From Limivivens sp034101475 (GTDB lineage: Bacteria; Bacillota; Clostridia; Lachnospirales; Lachnospiraceae): a DNA stretch of 36,965 bases. The notes beneath the pieces are model-generated. The model saw nothing but the letters and a program-made list of their open reading frames with translations, was not told where the DNA came from and did not search any database. The number at the start of each line of letters is the position of its first letter. Position 1 is the first letter of the stretch. The stretch is taken from NCBI GenBank assembly GCA_034101475.1, contig JAXEJQ010000037.1, forward strand, positions 1 to 36,965, read 5' to 3'. Made by a program: the position numbers and the translations under genes. Shown piece by piece: positions 1 to 7,775 of the stretch.

Positions 1-95
1 CGGTAGAATTTCCGATCAAAGGAAATGGAGGCATTGAAATTATAAACCAGTTTGTCCGTTTCCTTTGTGAAACGGCCGCCCCAAAGCTGTGCCAT
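1..95 (-). CDS. argH: Argininosuccinate lyase, N-terminal fragment
   Basis: Only the first 31 codons lie in the window; the rest continues past the left edge. The translation begins MAQLWGGRFTKETDKLVYNF and goes on with NASISFD, which is the conserved N-terminus of argininosuccinate lyase (the (M)xLWGGRF start and the FNASISFD segment). The enzyme splits argininosuccinate into arginine and fumarate in the last step of arginine synthesis. The ATG at 95 is preceded by GAGGAG at an 8-nt spacing, which fixes the start. The catalytic part cannot be seen, so activity cannot be judged. The gene lies downstream of queH on the same strand, separated from it by a long palindromic element. Confidence 0.85.
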   Translation of the reverse strand, partial: MAQLWGGRFTKETDKLVYNFNASISFDRKFY

Positions 96-125
96 GGTCT
101 TCACTCCTCATTTTTCAGTCTGTAT

Positions 126-292
126 ACTAGTATAACCCACACGAAATACCTTACTGTTTCGGTGAGGATGCTTTTTCGAGAGTGCAGGTGTAAAAACGCA
201 GGCGTAGCGGGCTACGCTGAGGATTTTACACCTGTGCTGTCGGGAAAGCAGACCAGCGAAACATAAGGTTATTTTGTGTGGGTTATACTAGT
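126..292. repeat. 167-bp near-perfect palindromic element
   Basis: The two ends are exact inverted copies of 17 bases (ACTAGTATAACCCACAC at 126-142, its reverse complement at 276-292). The inverted symmetry carries on inward with scattered mismatches through GTTTCG/CGAAAC and AGGTGTAAAA/TTTTACACCT to a GC-rich core, GCGTAGC-GG-GCTACGC at 202-217. Read as RNA on either strand it would fold into one long hairpin. It contains no ORF. It begins 11 bp after the queH stop and ends 31 bp before argH on the minus strand, so it could end or process the queH transcript. The form is that of a miniature inverted-repeat element; no clear target duplication is visible. Confidence 0.85.
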
Positions 293-302
293 CTATCATA
301 TT

Positions 303-941
303 TTATTTTTCAGCACAATACGCCTTTTTCTGTTCTTCCCGCTCTTTTTTCGAAAAAATGCATCCACAGTAATCCTGGCGGTAAAGGCCGTACTGAGCGG
401 ACAGCTGAATCGACCGCTTATAGCCGTCCTTCTTCTTAAAATCCGATGGAAGCCAGACAGCGCCCTCCTTTTTCGCGCATTCCCTTCCGATACAGTTCAG
501 GGCCTCCGCATTTTTCAACGGGCTGATGGTAAGTGTGGTGGTTACATAGTCAAATCCCCCTTCTGCCGCCACCCGGGCCGCCTCCTGCAGGCGAAGCCGA
601 AAGCAGGCTTCACAGCGGAGACCTCCCTCCGGGATATGCTCCAGCCCCTTCACAGCCTGATAAAATTCCTTCGGCTCATAACGTCCTTCCAGGACGGACA
701 CCGGATTTTTCAGCGGCATTTCCCGCACCAGGCGCTCCTGCTCCTCCACCCGTTTCTCATATTCTTCCGCCGGAGAAATATTCGGATTAAAATAAAAAAC
801 CGTAATCCGGAAATACTCCGAGAGATATTCCAGCACTCTGCTGCTGCAGGGCGCACAGCAGCTGTGAAGCAGCAGCGATGGCACCGTTCCTTTCGTTTCT
901 TCCAGAATTTTTTCCAGCTCTTTCTGATAATTTTCCCGCAT
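303..941 (-). CDS. queH: Epoxyqueuosine reductase QueH
   Basis: This is a 212-residue protein of the QueH (former DUF208) family, the non-cobalamin enzyme that reduces epoxyqueuosine to queuosine in tRNA. The family cysteines are all present: HSCCAPCSS near the N-terminus, CEACFRLRL in the middle and CGCIFS near the C-terminus, expected to hold an iron-sulfur cluster and a redox disulfide. The open frame runs upstream to 1106, but the ATG at 941 has GGGAGG 7-8 nt before it and gives the usual N-terminus (MRENYQKELEKILEE), so I place the start there. It is divergent from the ABC transporter gene at 1097. A GTG or ATG farther upstream would only add a basic, unconserved extension. Confidence 0.88.
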   Translation of the reverse strand: MRENYQKELEKILEETKGTVPSLLLHSCCAPCSSRVLEYLSEYFRITVFYFNPNISPAEEYEKRVEEQERLVREMPLKNPVSVLEGRYEPKEFYQAVKGLEHIPEGGLRCEACFRLRLQEAARVAAEGGFDYVTTTLTISPLKNAEALNCIGRECAKKEGAVWLPSDFKKKDGYKRSIQLSAQYGLYRQDYCGCIFSKKEREEQKKAYCAEK

Positions 942-1032
942 CCTTGTTCCTCCCGCCGGCGGACAGGGTCTCTCCCCTGCCAGGCTCTTTCTCCATTCTT
1001 CCGGATTTCTTCTCCGTCTCGCAATGCCCTTC

Positions 1033-1060
1033 ATTATACACCATTTTCCCCTGTTTTCAT
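1033..1060 (-). promoter_or_regulatory. Possible sigma-A promoter for queH
   Basis: On the minus strand a perfect TATAAT (1033-1038) is preceded, 16 nt upstream, by ATGAAA (1055-1060), which matches four of six -35 bases. It would give a leader of about 85 nt before queH. The -10 is good but the -35 is weak. Confidence 0.35.
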
Positions 1061-1096
1061 AGAATAAGATAGAAGAGATTTTTAAGGAGGCACAGA

Positions 1097-1864
1097 ATGC
1101 AGCCACTTTTAGAAGTCAATCACGTAAGCTTTGCCTACCACAGTGAAAGCGGCGAGACCTTTGCCCTGTCAGACATTACCTTTTCCCTGACAGAAGGCGA
1201 ATTTGTGGCCATCGTCGGTCCCAGCGGCTGCGGAAAATCCACATTACTCTCCCTGGTCAGCGGCCTTCTCACACCGGAATCCGGGCGGATTCTTCTGCAC
1301 GGCAGGGATGTGAAGGATTTTAATACCGGCATCGGATATATGCTTCAGAAGGATCACCTGTTTGAATGGCGCACCATCCGCAGCAACGCGCTTCTGGGCC
1401 TGGAAATCCAGAAGCGGCTGGATGCCAAATCCCGGATGCGTGTGGAAAACATGCTGGACTCCTATGGCCTTTCCAGCTTCAAAAACTCCCGCCCCTCGGA
1501 GCTTTCCGGCGGAATGCGACAAAGAGCTGCTCTCATCCGCACTCTTGCCTTAAATCCGGATCTTCTTCTTCTGGATGAGCCCTTTTCCGCGCTGGATTAT
1601 CAGACACGCCTTTCCGTCTGCGACGACATTGCGGGAATCATAAAAAAAGAGCATAAAACTGCTCTCCTGGTTACCCATGACCTCTCCGAAGCCATCAGTA
1701 CCGCTGACCGGGTAATCGTTCTGTCCAGCCGTCCTGCCAGGATCCGCCGGATTGTTCCCATTGCATTTTGCATTCCCGACCGCACACCAATGAAAGCACG
1801 AAACGCGCCGGAATTCAAAGACTATTTCAATCTGATCTGGAAGGAGCTGAACAGCTATGCCTGA
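1097..1864 (+). CDS. NitT/TauT-family ABC transporter ATP-binding protein
   Basis: This 255-residue ABC ATPase energises a small-molecule importer of the nitrate/taurine/aliphatic-sulfonate class. Walker A is GPSGCGKST (about residues 41-49), the signature is LSGGMRQR, Walker B is LLLLDEP with the D-loop SALD, and the switch histidine lies in LLVTHD. The ATG follows AAGGAGG at a good distance. The permease gene begins 8 bp before this one ends, so the two are translationally coupled. No substrate-binding protein gene lies on either side: queH is divergent upstream, and downstream there is a terminator and then pepP on the other strand. The substrate cannot be told from sequence; SsuB, TauB and ThiZ are the nearest functional types. 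Confidence 0.9.
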   Translation: MQPLLEVNHVSFAYHSESGETFALSDITFSLTEGEFVAIVGPSGCGKSTLLSLVSGLLTPESGRILLHGRDVKDFNTGIGYMLQKDHLFEWRTIRSNALLGLEIQKRLDAKSRMRVENMLDSYGLSSFKNSRPSELSGGMRQRAALIRTLALNPDLLLLDEPFSALDYQTRLSVCDDIAGIIKKEHKTALLVTHDLSEAISTADRVIVLSSRPARIRRIVPIAFCIPDRTPMKARNAPEFKDYFNLIWKELNSYA

Positions 1865-2654
1865 ACATTCCTCTTATCAGATCCGCTATCTGAAAAGCGT
1901 CCTGCGCCATAAACGCCTTGTGACCACCGCACGGATCCTTCTGGCTGTGGCTTTTTTCATTTTATGGGAGACAGCAGCTGATCTGGACTGGATTGACAGC
2001 TTCTTTTTCAGCAGCCCCTCCCGCATCGGAAGAACCTTCCTGCGCATGCTGGAAGACGGCTCCCTGTTTCTCCACGTGGGAACGACCCTGGCCGAAACCC
2101 TGGTCAGCTTTGCCCTGGTCGTGGTGCTGGGAGTACTGACCGCCGTTCTCCTCTGGCTGCTGCCCTCCGTCTCCCAGGTGCTGGAACCCTACCTGGTAAT
2201 TCTGAACAGCCTGCCAAAATCGGCCCTGGCGCCCCTGCTCATCGTCTGGCTGGGAGCCAATGTGCGGACCATCGTGGTAGCCGGCATCTCCGTCGCCATT
2301 TTCGGCACGGTTCTGAACCTCTACACAGGCTTTCAGGAAACCGATCCGGAAAAGCTGAAGCTGATTTATACCCTCCACGGAAAAAAGCGGGATGCGCTGG
2401 TAAAGGTGGTCATTCCTTCTACGATCCCGCTGATTATCAGTATTATGAAAGTCAACATCGGCCTGTGCCTGGTAGGTGTCATCATCGGAGAATTCATCGG
2501 CGCCAGACAGGGCCTTGGATATCTGATCATCTATGGCAGTCAGGTTTTTAAGCTGGATCTGGTCATTTTATCCATCGTCATCCTCTGCATCATTGCCATG
2601 GGGCTGTATGCGCTGATCAGTCAGGTTGAAAAGCTCTATGCACGGAAATCCTGA
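1857..2654 (+). CDS. NitT/TauT-family ABC transporter permease
   Basis: This 265-residue inner-membrane permease belongs to the SsuC/TauC/ThiX (BPD_transp_1) family. It has about six hydrophobic segments, starting with ILLAVAFFILWETA near residue 30. The SLPKSALAPLLIVWLGA segment is the usual conserved stretch, followed by the cytoplasmic coupling region around ETDPEKLKLIYTLHGKKRDA that docks with the ATPase. It overlaps the upstream ATPase gene by 8 bp. It is the last gene of its unit, ending about 190 bp before a hairpin terminator. The binding protein expected for this importer class is missing here. Confidence 0.88.
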   Translation: MPEHSSYQIRYLKSVLRHKRLVTTARILLAVAFFILWETAADLDWIDSFFFSSPSRIGRTFLRMLEDGSLFLHVGTTLAETLVSFALVVVLGVLTAVLLWLLPSVSQVLEPYLVILNSLPKSALAPLLIVWLGANVRTIVVAGISVAIFGTVLNLYTGFQETDPEKLKLIYTLHGKKRDALVKVVIPSTIPLIISIMKVNIGLCLVGVIIGEFIGARQGLGYLIIYGSQVFKLDLVILSIVILCIIAMGLYALISQVEKLYARKS

Positions 2655-2723
2655 TTTCAGAAATCCTTTTCGCTCTCTTATCGAAATTGTAACAAGAGGG
2701 ATTTTGTCTTCACAGGCATACTA

Positions 2724-2757
2724 TGAGTTACCCGACAAATGAGCCTTCCGTCGATTT
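2724..2757 (+). repeat. Dispersed repeat, copy 1
   Basis: A 34-bp stretch (starts TGAGTTACC, ends CCGTCGATTT) matches 31 of 34 bases at 27988-28021 on the opposite strand. Here it lies in non-coding DNA after the ABC permease gene; the other copy overlaps the end of cbiD. Similarity past the 34 bp is weak (a short TGCTTCGC-like motif), so this copy may be truncated. Confidence 0.75.
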
Positions 2758-2840
2758 CTCCGTGCTTCGCACTTCCACAATCCTGGTATCATACTATTTC
2801 AGATAACCTCCGAAATTTTCAGTTTTCTCCTGGCACAGAA

Positions 2841-2892
2841 AAAAAGCATCACGCAGCAGCGGATTTCTCCGTTATTGTATGATGCTTTTTTT
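2841..2892. terminator. Bidirectional intrinsic terminator
   Basis: AAAAAGCATCA at 2841-2851 pairs with TGATGCTTTTTT at 2880-2892 around a loop that holds a second small hairpin (CGGATTTCTCCG). Runs of A before the stem and T after it make it work on both strands, fitting the convergent ABC permease and pepP genes. The remainder of the 304-bp gap 2655-2958 holds the dispersed repeat at 2724-2757 and nothing else I recognise. Confidence 0.75.
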
Positions 2893-2958
2893 ATCAACAG
2901 CAAATAAATCTCTCTGCTGCCAGCCCTACTATGCCAGACTGTCAGAATCCTGCAGCAG

Positions 2959-4749
2959 TTAAATAGCTCTTGTGGCCTCTTTCAGCCATTCCTTCTCTTC
3001 CGCCTCCAGATAAGGTGAAATCTTCTCGTAAACCTGGGCATGATATTCATTCAGCAGGGTGCGCTCTCTGGCGCTCATCTGCTCCGGAACCACCGCATCC
3101 AGATCAAAAGGAACCATGGTCAGATGTTCAAAGCACATAAACTGACCGAAGGCATTCTTTTCTGCCTTTTTGCAGACAATCATATTCTCATGGCGAATGC
3201 CGTATTCGCCTTCTACGTAGTAGCCCGGCTCGTCAGAGGTGATCATACCCTCCTCCAGCACTGCTTCCTCACTGCGGCCCGGAATCTTTTTCCAGCGGAA
3301 GCCATTGGGACCTTCATGTACGCTGAGAAGGTAGCCGACGCCATGGCCTGTACCGTGATTAAAGTCCTCGCCCAATTCCCAGAGGGGCTGCCTGGCCAGG
3401 TAATCCAGATTCAGTCCCGTACAGCCATAGCGGAATTTTGCTGCCGCCAGGTTCAGTGTTCCCCGCAGTACTGCGGTAAAATGCATCTTCTGGTCTTCTG
3501 TCAGCTCGCCCATGGCAATGGTTCTCGTGATGTCCGTGGAGCCTTCCAGGTAATGTCCGCCCGTATCTGCCAGCAAAAAGCCCTTTGCTTCAATGGGGAT
3601 ATCCGTTTCCGGCGTGGCGGAATAATGGTTCATGGCCGCATGCTCTCCGTATGAAACAATGGGGTCAAAGCTGTTGTCCACGAAGTGCTCCTGCTGGCTG
3701 CGCAGTTCGTACAGATGCTCCGTGACGCTCAGCTCCGTCATGGGGATTTTTCCCACATTATTCTTCAGCCAGTAAATAAATCTGGTGACTGCCACACCGT
3801 CTTTCACATGGGCGATCTTCTCATTCTCCACTTCCACCGGATTTTTTATGGCCTTCGGCAGAAGTGTCAGATTCTGATGATTCAGGACACCTGCCTTTTC
3901 CGGAATATTCCGTGCAAGCAGGTAATTCACTTTCTCCTTATCCAGAAGAACAATGCTGCCTTCCGGAATCTTCTTTACTTCCTCATAAACTGCATCATAT
4001 GGCTGAATGGAAACGCCGTCCTTTTCCAGATCCTTCTTCACATCCTCCGGAAAGGCCTTCTCATTGGCAAAGAGCCGGATTTCCGCATCTGTCATCATCA
4101 GATATGCCAGAACCACCGGACAGCAGTGAATATCTCCTCCGCGAATATTCAGAAGCCAGGCAATATCTTCCAGAGAAGTCAGCAAAAATACATCCGCGCC
4201 CTTTTTCTTCATAGACTCCCGGATCTCTCTGCACTTCTCTTCTCGGGATTTCCCACACCAGCGGATATCCAGCTCGGATACCGGTTCGCAGGAAAGTTCC
4301 GGCCGGTCCTCCCAGATTTTCCCAATCAGATCCTCCTGGCAGGAAATACGCACTCCCGCTGCTTCCATGGTCACAGTCAGTTTCTCTGCCTCTCCGGCAG
4401 CCATAGTCTTCCCGTCAAAGCCCAGGCACTGGCCCTTCTTCAGATTTTTCTCCAGAAATTCATGTACAGTCGGTACACCAGGCTCCCCCATTTTAAACAG
4501 CTCTACGCCGTTTCCCCGGATCTGGCGCTCTGCCTGAATAAAATAGCGGCCATCGGTCCACAGACCGGCCATATCCTCCATAATTACAGCAGTTCCGGCC
4601 GAACCGGTAAAGCCTGTAATATATTTTCTGCACTTAAAAAACTCTCCCACATATTCGGAGCAATGATAATCATCTGTGGGAACCAGATAAGCGTCCACCC
4701 CTTTTTCCTTCATAACGGCACGAAGCTTTGCAATTCTATCTGCAACCAT
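2959..4749 (-). CDS. Xaa-Pro aminopeptidase (peptidase M24B)
   Basis: This is a cytoplasmic metallo-aminopeptidase that removes an N-terminal residue preceding proline. At 596 residues it is the long, three-domain eukaryote-like aminopeptidase P type (two creatinase-like N-terminal domains, then the pita-bread domain from about residue 310, then a short C-terminal tail). The five metal ligands are visible: Asp395 (LLADTGG), Asp406 (STDITRT), His469 (HGTGHG), Glu507 (SDEPGYY) and Glu541 (CFEHLT). The ATG at 4749 follows AAGGAAGG. It stands alone, convergent with the ABC genes to its left. The family assignment is firm; the peptide substrates are not known. Confidence 0.93.
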   Translation of the reverse strand: MVADRIAKLRAVMKEKGVDAYLVPTDDYHCSEYVGEFFKCRKYITGFTGSAGTAVIMEDMAGLWTDGRYFIQAERQIRGNGVELFKMGEPGVPTVHEFLEKNLKKGQCLGFDGKTMAAGEAEKLTVTMEAAGVRISCQEDLIGKIWEDRPELSCEPVSELDIRWCGKSREEKCREIRESMKKKGADVFLLTSLEDIAWLLNIRGGDIHCCPVVLAYLMMTDAEIRLFANEKAFPEDVKKDLEKDGVSIQPYDAVYEEVKKIPEGSIVLLDKEKVNYLLARNIPEKAGVLNHQNLTLLPKAIKNPVEVENEKIAHVKDGVAVTRFIYWLKNNVGKIPMTELSVTEHLYELRSQQEHFVDNSFDPIVSYGEHAAMNHYSATPETDIPIEAKGFLLADTGGHYLEGSTDITRTIAMGELTEDQKMHFTAVLRGTLNLAAAKFRYGCTGLNLDYLARQPLWELGEDFNHGTGHGVGYLLSVHEGPNGFRWKKIPGRSEEAVLEEGMITSDEPGYYVEGEYGIRHENMIVCKKAEKNAFGQFMCFEHLTMVPFDLDAVVPEQMSARERTLLNEYHAQVYEKISPYLEAEEKEWLKEATRAI

Positions 4750-4882
4750 AATCTTACCTTCCTTATTACCTGATTGGAAATCCGATCAGTTTTTAATCCA
4801 TTTCCTGTTTTCCGTTTCTTATTATCTGTTTTTTGTCTCCAGTTTCCTTATTCTCTACTCTGTAAATGATCTGATCTCGCAG

Positions 4883-4922
4883 AAGTAAGACAGCCGCTTT
4901 CCCTGCAGACTGTCTTACTTTT
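4883..4922. terminator. Hairpin terminator after the NlpC/P60 gene
   Basis: AAGTAAGACAG at 4883-4893 pairs perfectly with CTGTCTTACTT at 4910-4920. It lies about 40 bp past the stop of the minus-strand gene ending at 4962. The T tract is better on the plus strand (TTACTTTT) than on the minus strand, so its strength as a terminator for that gene is uncertain. Confidence 0.5.
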
Positions 4923-4961
4923 CCTCCATGTGCATCGCTGCAATTCATGAGATCCTTCCGC

Positions 4962-6455
4962 TTATTTTACATACAAAATTCTCTTGACTCTGGCATATCT
5001 GCCCACAAAATCGTAAGCATTCCCCACCTGGACGCCGCCGGAGGTCGACTGAATCACCTTACCTTTTCCGATATACATAATCACGTGGCCGCCTCCGCCT
5101 CCGTCCGCGGTACCCTGATTAATCAGCAGATCCCCAATCTGCCATTCACTTACATCATGAGGATCAATATCCACACCGGAATCATACATATAGTAAGTGG
5201 TTCTGGGAAGCGTAATGCCGATGGACCGGTAGCAGTAGCTGACAAATCCGGAACAGTCATAGCCATCCGGACCGTTTCCGCCCCAGATATAAGGCTTTCC
5301 GACCTCTTTTTTCCCCACGGACACCAGCTGTTTGAGCTTGCTTTTGGTCGCCAGCAGGCAGGCACCGTTAACCGCTACCGTTCCGCTGGTATAGCGCATG
5401 TTCTTGATCTTCTTGCCGTTCAGACCTACGTAAACGCCATTGAGCCACTGATTTTTTACAATCTTTCCGTCTTCGTCCACGTAGTAACCGCCGATCCATT
5501 TGCCCGCGACTCTCTGCCCCTTGCTGTTGACATAGAAATCCCCCACGCGCTGGCTGGTGATCCGGTAGCCGTCCGCATTCACATAATAGCCGTTAATCCA
5601 TTTGCTCGTATCCAGATAACCGGATTTGTTAAAATGATAGGTTTTCCCGTCAATCTTTTTCCACTGGTTCTTAACCTGGTTTCCTTTGCTGTCGAAATAA
5701 ACCTTCGATCCATTTACGGTTTCCCAACGGTTCGTGACGTATTCGTCCTCCCCGTACCAGGTATAGCGCACCATTTTCCAGCCATTGCTTTTCTTCACCA
5801 GACCCTCTTTCTTCTTTCCATCTTTCTGAAGATAGCAGCCATCCACCCATTTGTTTTTCACCATGAGCCCTTTTCTGTCAAAAAAGTATTCACTGCCGTC
5901 TGAAGCCGTAACCCATTCGTTCTTCGCGTAAGTGCCGTCTTCCTTCCGGTAACGGACCCCTGAAGATATCTTCTCAAACCGCGCATTCAGGTGACCATAA
6001 CTGTCCACATACTTATCGCCGATCCACTTGTCCACGGCATAGTCCCCATTGGGAAGATAATAATACGTGTACCCGCCGTTTTTAAACCAGGTATTTTTCT
6101 TATAAACCTGGAAGATATAGGTAGTTTTAATCACTTTGCCGCTCTTTAAGGTAACAGTGCGGTATACTTTCGTCGTTCCCGTTGTTTTAAACAGGATCGC
6201 CGCATACAGGCTCTGCTCCGATCCGGTATAGATCGTTGTCTTGGCAGAGTTCCCGGACTTCCATACAACCTTCTTGATCTTGGCATTTCCATCCAGCTCC
6301 GGTACATATTCATACCCAGCATACCATATTCCACTCTCAAAAGGAACCGCATACTTTTGCTGATACTTGACGGCAGCCTCTGCCGCCGATGACGGCAGAA
6401 TCAGAATCGCACAAAGCAAAAGACATTTCAGAACTGCCGAAAGATATTTCTTCAT
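4962..6455 (-). CDS. Secreted NlpC/P60 peptidoglycan hydrolase with cell-wall-binding repeats
   Basis: This is a predicted secreted endopeptidase of about 497 residues that cuts peptide cross-links of peptidoglycan. A signal peptide (LLLCAILILPSSAAEA) opens the protein, and an unassigned region of about 100 residues follows. Next come many aromatic and glycine repeats of roughly 20 residues (forms such as WINGYYVNADGY, WIGGYYVDEDGK, WKKIDGKTYHFNKSG), like choline/glucan-binding repeats. The C-terminal NlpC/P60 domain spans the last 120 or so residues. Catalytic Cys is in GYDCSGFVSYC (about 401) and His in GGGGHVIMYIG (about 457). I start at the ATG at 6455, which has GAGGAG 8 nt upstream; a GTG three codons earlier abuts that site. 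Its own promoter is visible. Confidence 0.9.
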   Translation of the reverse strand: MKKYLSAVLKCLLLCAILILPSSAAEAAVKYQQKYAVPFESGIWYAGYEYVPELDGNAKIKKVVWKSGNSAKTTIYTGSEQSLYAAILFKTTGTTKVYRTVTLKSGKVIKTTYIFQVYKKNTWFKNGGYTYYYLPNGDYAVDKWIGDKYVDSYGHLNARFEKISSGVRYRKEDGTYAKNEWVTASDGSEYFFDRKGLMVKNKWVDGCYLQKDGKKKEGLVKKSNGWKMVRYTWYGEDEYVTNRWETVNGSKVYFDSKGNQVKNQWKKIDGKTYHFNKSGYLDTSKWINGYYVNADGYRITSQRVGDFYVNSKGQRVAGKWIGGYYVDEDGKIVKNQWLNGVYVGLNGKKIKNMRYTSGTVAVNGACLLATKSKLKQLVSVGKKEVGKPYIWGGNGPDGYDCSGFVSYCYRSIGITLPRTTYYMYDSGVDIDPHDVSEWQIGDLLINQGTADGGGGGHVIMYIGKGKVIQSTSGGVQVGNAYDFVGRYARVKRILYVK

Positions 6456-6489
6456 AACATTCACTCCTCATTTTTCGATCTTTTCTGCT

Positions 6490-6518
6490 ATCGTATCACA
6501 TTTTTCTCCTGATGAAAA
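6490..6518 (-). promoter_or_regulatory. Sigma-A-type promoter for the NlpC/P60 gene
   Basis: On the minus strand TTTTCA (6513-6518), a 17-nt spacer and TACGAT (6490-6495) lie just upstream of the gene starting at 6455. The -10 has an extended TGA immediately before it, which strengthens the call. Confidence 0.5.
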
Positions 6519-6565
6519 GGAAAAAATCGACTCCCGCATTTCCGGAAAACTTCCGCCCCATCAAA

Positions 6566-6590
6566 GAAGCCAGGCATAAAGCCTGACTTC
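6566..6590 (-). terminator. Hairpin terminator after the YARHG gene
   Basis: GAAGCCAGGC and GCCTGACTTC (10-bp arms, one mismatch pair, 5-nt loop) form a hairpin about 50 bp past the stop at 6642. On the minus strand it is followed by TTTGAT, a short T run. A 14-bp perfect palindrome (GCAGGATATCCTGC, 6595-6608) lies between the gene and the hairpin. Confidence 0.45.
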
Positions 6591-6641
6591 TGATGCAGGA
6601 TATCCTGCCCGTTTCTGCTTCCGATGCGGGCTTATACCGTT

Positions 6642-7763
6642 CTAATACAGCTGGTATCCCTTGGGATCCAGATAGTATTCCCATTCGGTCAATACCCGGA
6701 TATTCTCCAGTTCATATTTATTGAAAATTTCATCAGAAAAGCTTTCCGGACTGATTCTGCCGTAATACCAGCTTTTTTCCTCAAAATAATCCTTTAACTC
6801 CTGAGACTGGAACAGCCGGCCCCGGCGGGCATAAATTTCATTCTTCGCATAACATGCCATCTTCAGTGACAGGCTTTGAACTTCCGATTCAGTCAGATAA
6901 CGGGTATCGCTGTCATAGAAAATAAACGCGCTTTCTGTCACATCCATGTCCGTCATCACTCCTCCGGACAGGTTGTAAATATCATAACCTGGCTGATCCA
7001 GCTGATAACCGCCTGGCATTCTGGCATTTTCCGAATCGGAAAGCAACTGAACATTGGCCGTTTCATAAGTATTAAAGATGGCCATGGAAAAATTCTCCGG
7101 CCGGATATTCCCCACATACCAGTCCTTGGAATTGAAATAATCAGTCAACTCCTGAGAGACAAACATACGACCATGACGGGCAAAAATTTCATTCTTCGCA
7201 TAGCAGATCGCCTGCAGGGACAGCCGGTCAATCTCACTCTGCTCCAGATAACGGGTATCGCTGTCCGGGAAAATGTAGCTGCTGTCCACCAGCCAGTCAA
7301 CCAGCACCTCTCCTCCATACAGATACTGATAGACTGTATCATAGCTGTATCCGGAACGATCCAGCACATAACCGCCCGGCATCAGTTCCTTCTCCCGTTC
7401 AGTCAGAAGCTGCACATTGGCAGCTTCATACTGGTTCAGCAGGGAATTGGAAAAATCCTCGGGACTGATGAATCCGTAATACCAGGGCTGCTCACCGAAA
7501 TATCCGGACAGTTCCTTGGATACAAAGGTTCTGCCCCGGCGGGCATAAATTTCATTTTTTGCATAGCAGACCACCTGCACCGGCATGGAAGTAATTTCCT
7601 CCCTGCTCAGATAACGGGTGTCACTGTCCGCAATCAGGTATTCGAAGGCCTTGGGCTCCGCATGAGCCTTTCCGGCGCAAAGTCCCGTCAGACTGACAAG
7701 CAGTGCGCAAAGAATCAGAAATGCGGATGTCAGAACGGTATCCCACACACTCTTTTTACTCAT
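6642..7763 (-). CDS. Secreted or membrane-anchored protein with three YARHG domains
   Basis: This is a 373-residue envelope protein of unknown role. An N-terminal hydrophobic segment (SAFLILCALLVSLTGLCAG, about 13-31) is a signal peptide or anchor, ending near a possible AHA cleavage site. Three YARHG domains of about 110 residues follow. Each opens with DSDTRYL, contains CYAKNEI(Y/F)AR(R/H)GR, then a W-Y motif (PWYYG, DWYVG, SWYYG) and an FN.YE.NVQ-like helix. The name-giving motif reads YARRG, FARHG and YARRG. YARHG domains occur in extracellular proteins of Clostridia, with no known activity. AAAGGAGG precedes the ATG. It is the middle gene of a run of three minus-strand envelope genes, each apparently transcribed alone. 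Confidence 0.85.
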   Translation of the reverse strand: MSKKSVWDTVLTSAFLILCALLVSLTGLCAGKAHAEPKAFEYLIADSDTRYLSREEITSMPVQVVCYAKNEIYARRGRTFVSKELSGYFGEQPWYYGFISPEDFSNSLLNQYEAANVQLLTEREKELMPGGYVLDRSGYSYDTVYQYLYGGEVLVDWLVDSSYIFPDSDTRYLEQSEIDRLSLQAICYAKNEIFARHGRMFVSQELTDYFNSKDWYVGNIRPENFSMAIFNTYETANVQLLSDSENARMPGGYQLDQPGYDIYNLSGGVMTDMDVTESAFIFYDSDTRYLTESEVQSLSLKMACYAKNEIYARRGRLFQSQELKDYFEEKSWYYGRISPESFSDEIFNKYELENIRVLTEWEYYLDPKGYQLY

Positions 7764-7775
7764 AATCTTTCCTCC

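Noticed and set aside
98..116. Shared leader sequence GAAAAATGAGGAGTGAA before argH and before the NlpC/P60 gene (about 6456-6475)
   Set aside because: The shared bases are mostly the ribosome binding site; similarity does not extend and the genes have no common role.
276..1067. A 263-codon plus-strand ORF opposite queH
   Set aside because: Antisense shadow starting inside the palindromic element; the minus-strand frame carries the QueH cysteine motifs.
3685..4773. A 362-codon plus-strand ORF opposite the Xaa-Pro aminopeptidase
   Set aside because: Antisense shadow; all catalytic motifs are in the minus-strand frame.
6595..6608. 14-bp perfect palindrome GCAGGATATCCTGC as an operator
   Set aside because: It lies after a gene stop and before a terminator hairpin with no promoter nearby; probably chance or part of the transcript end.
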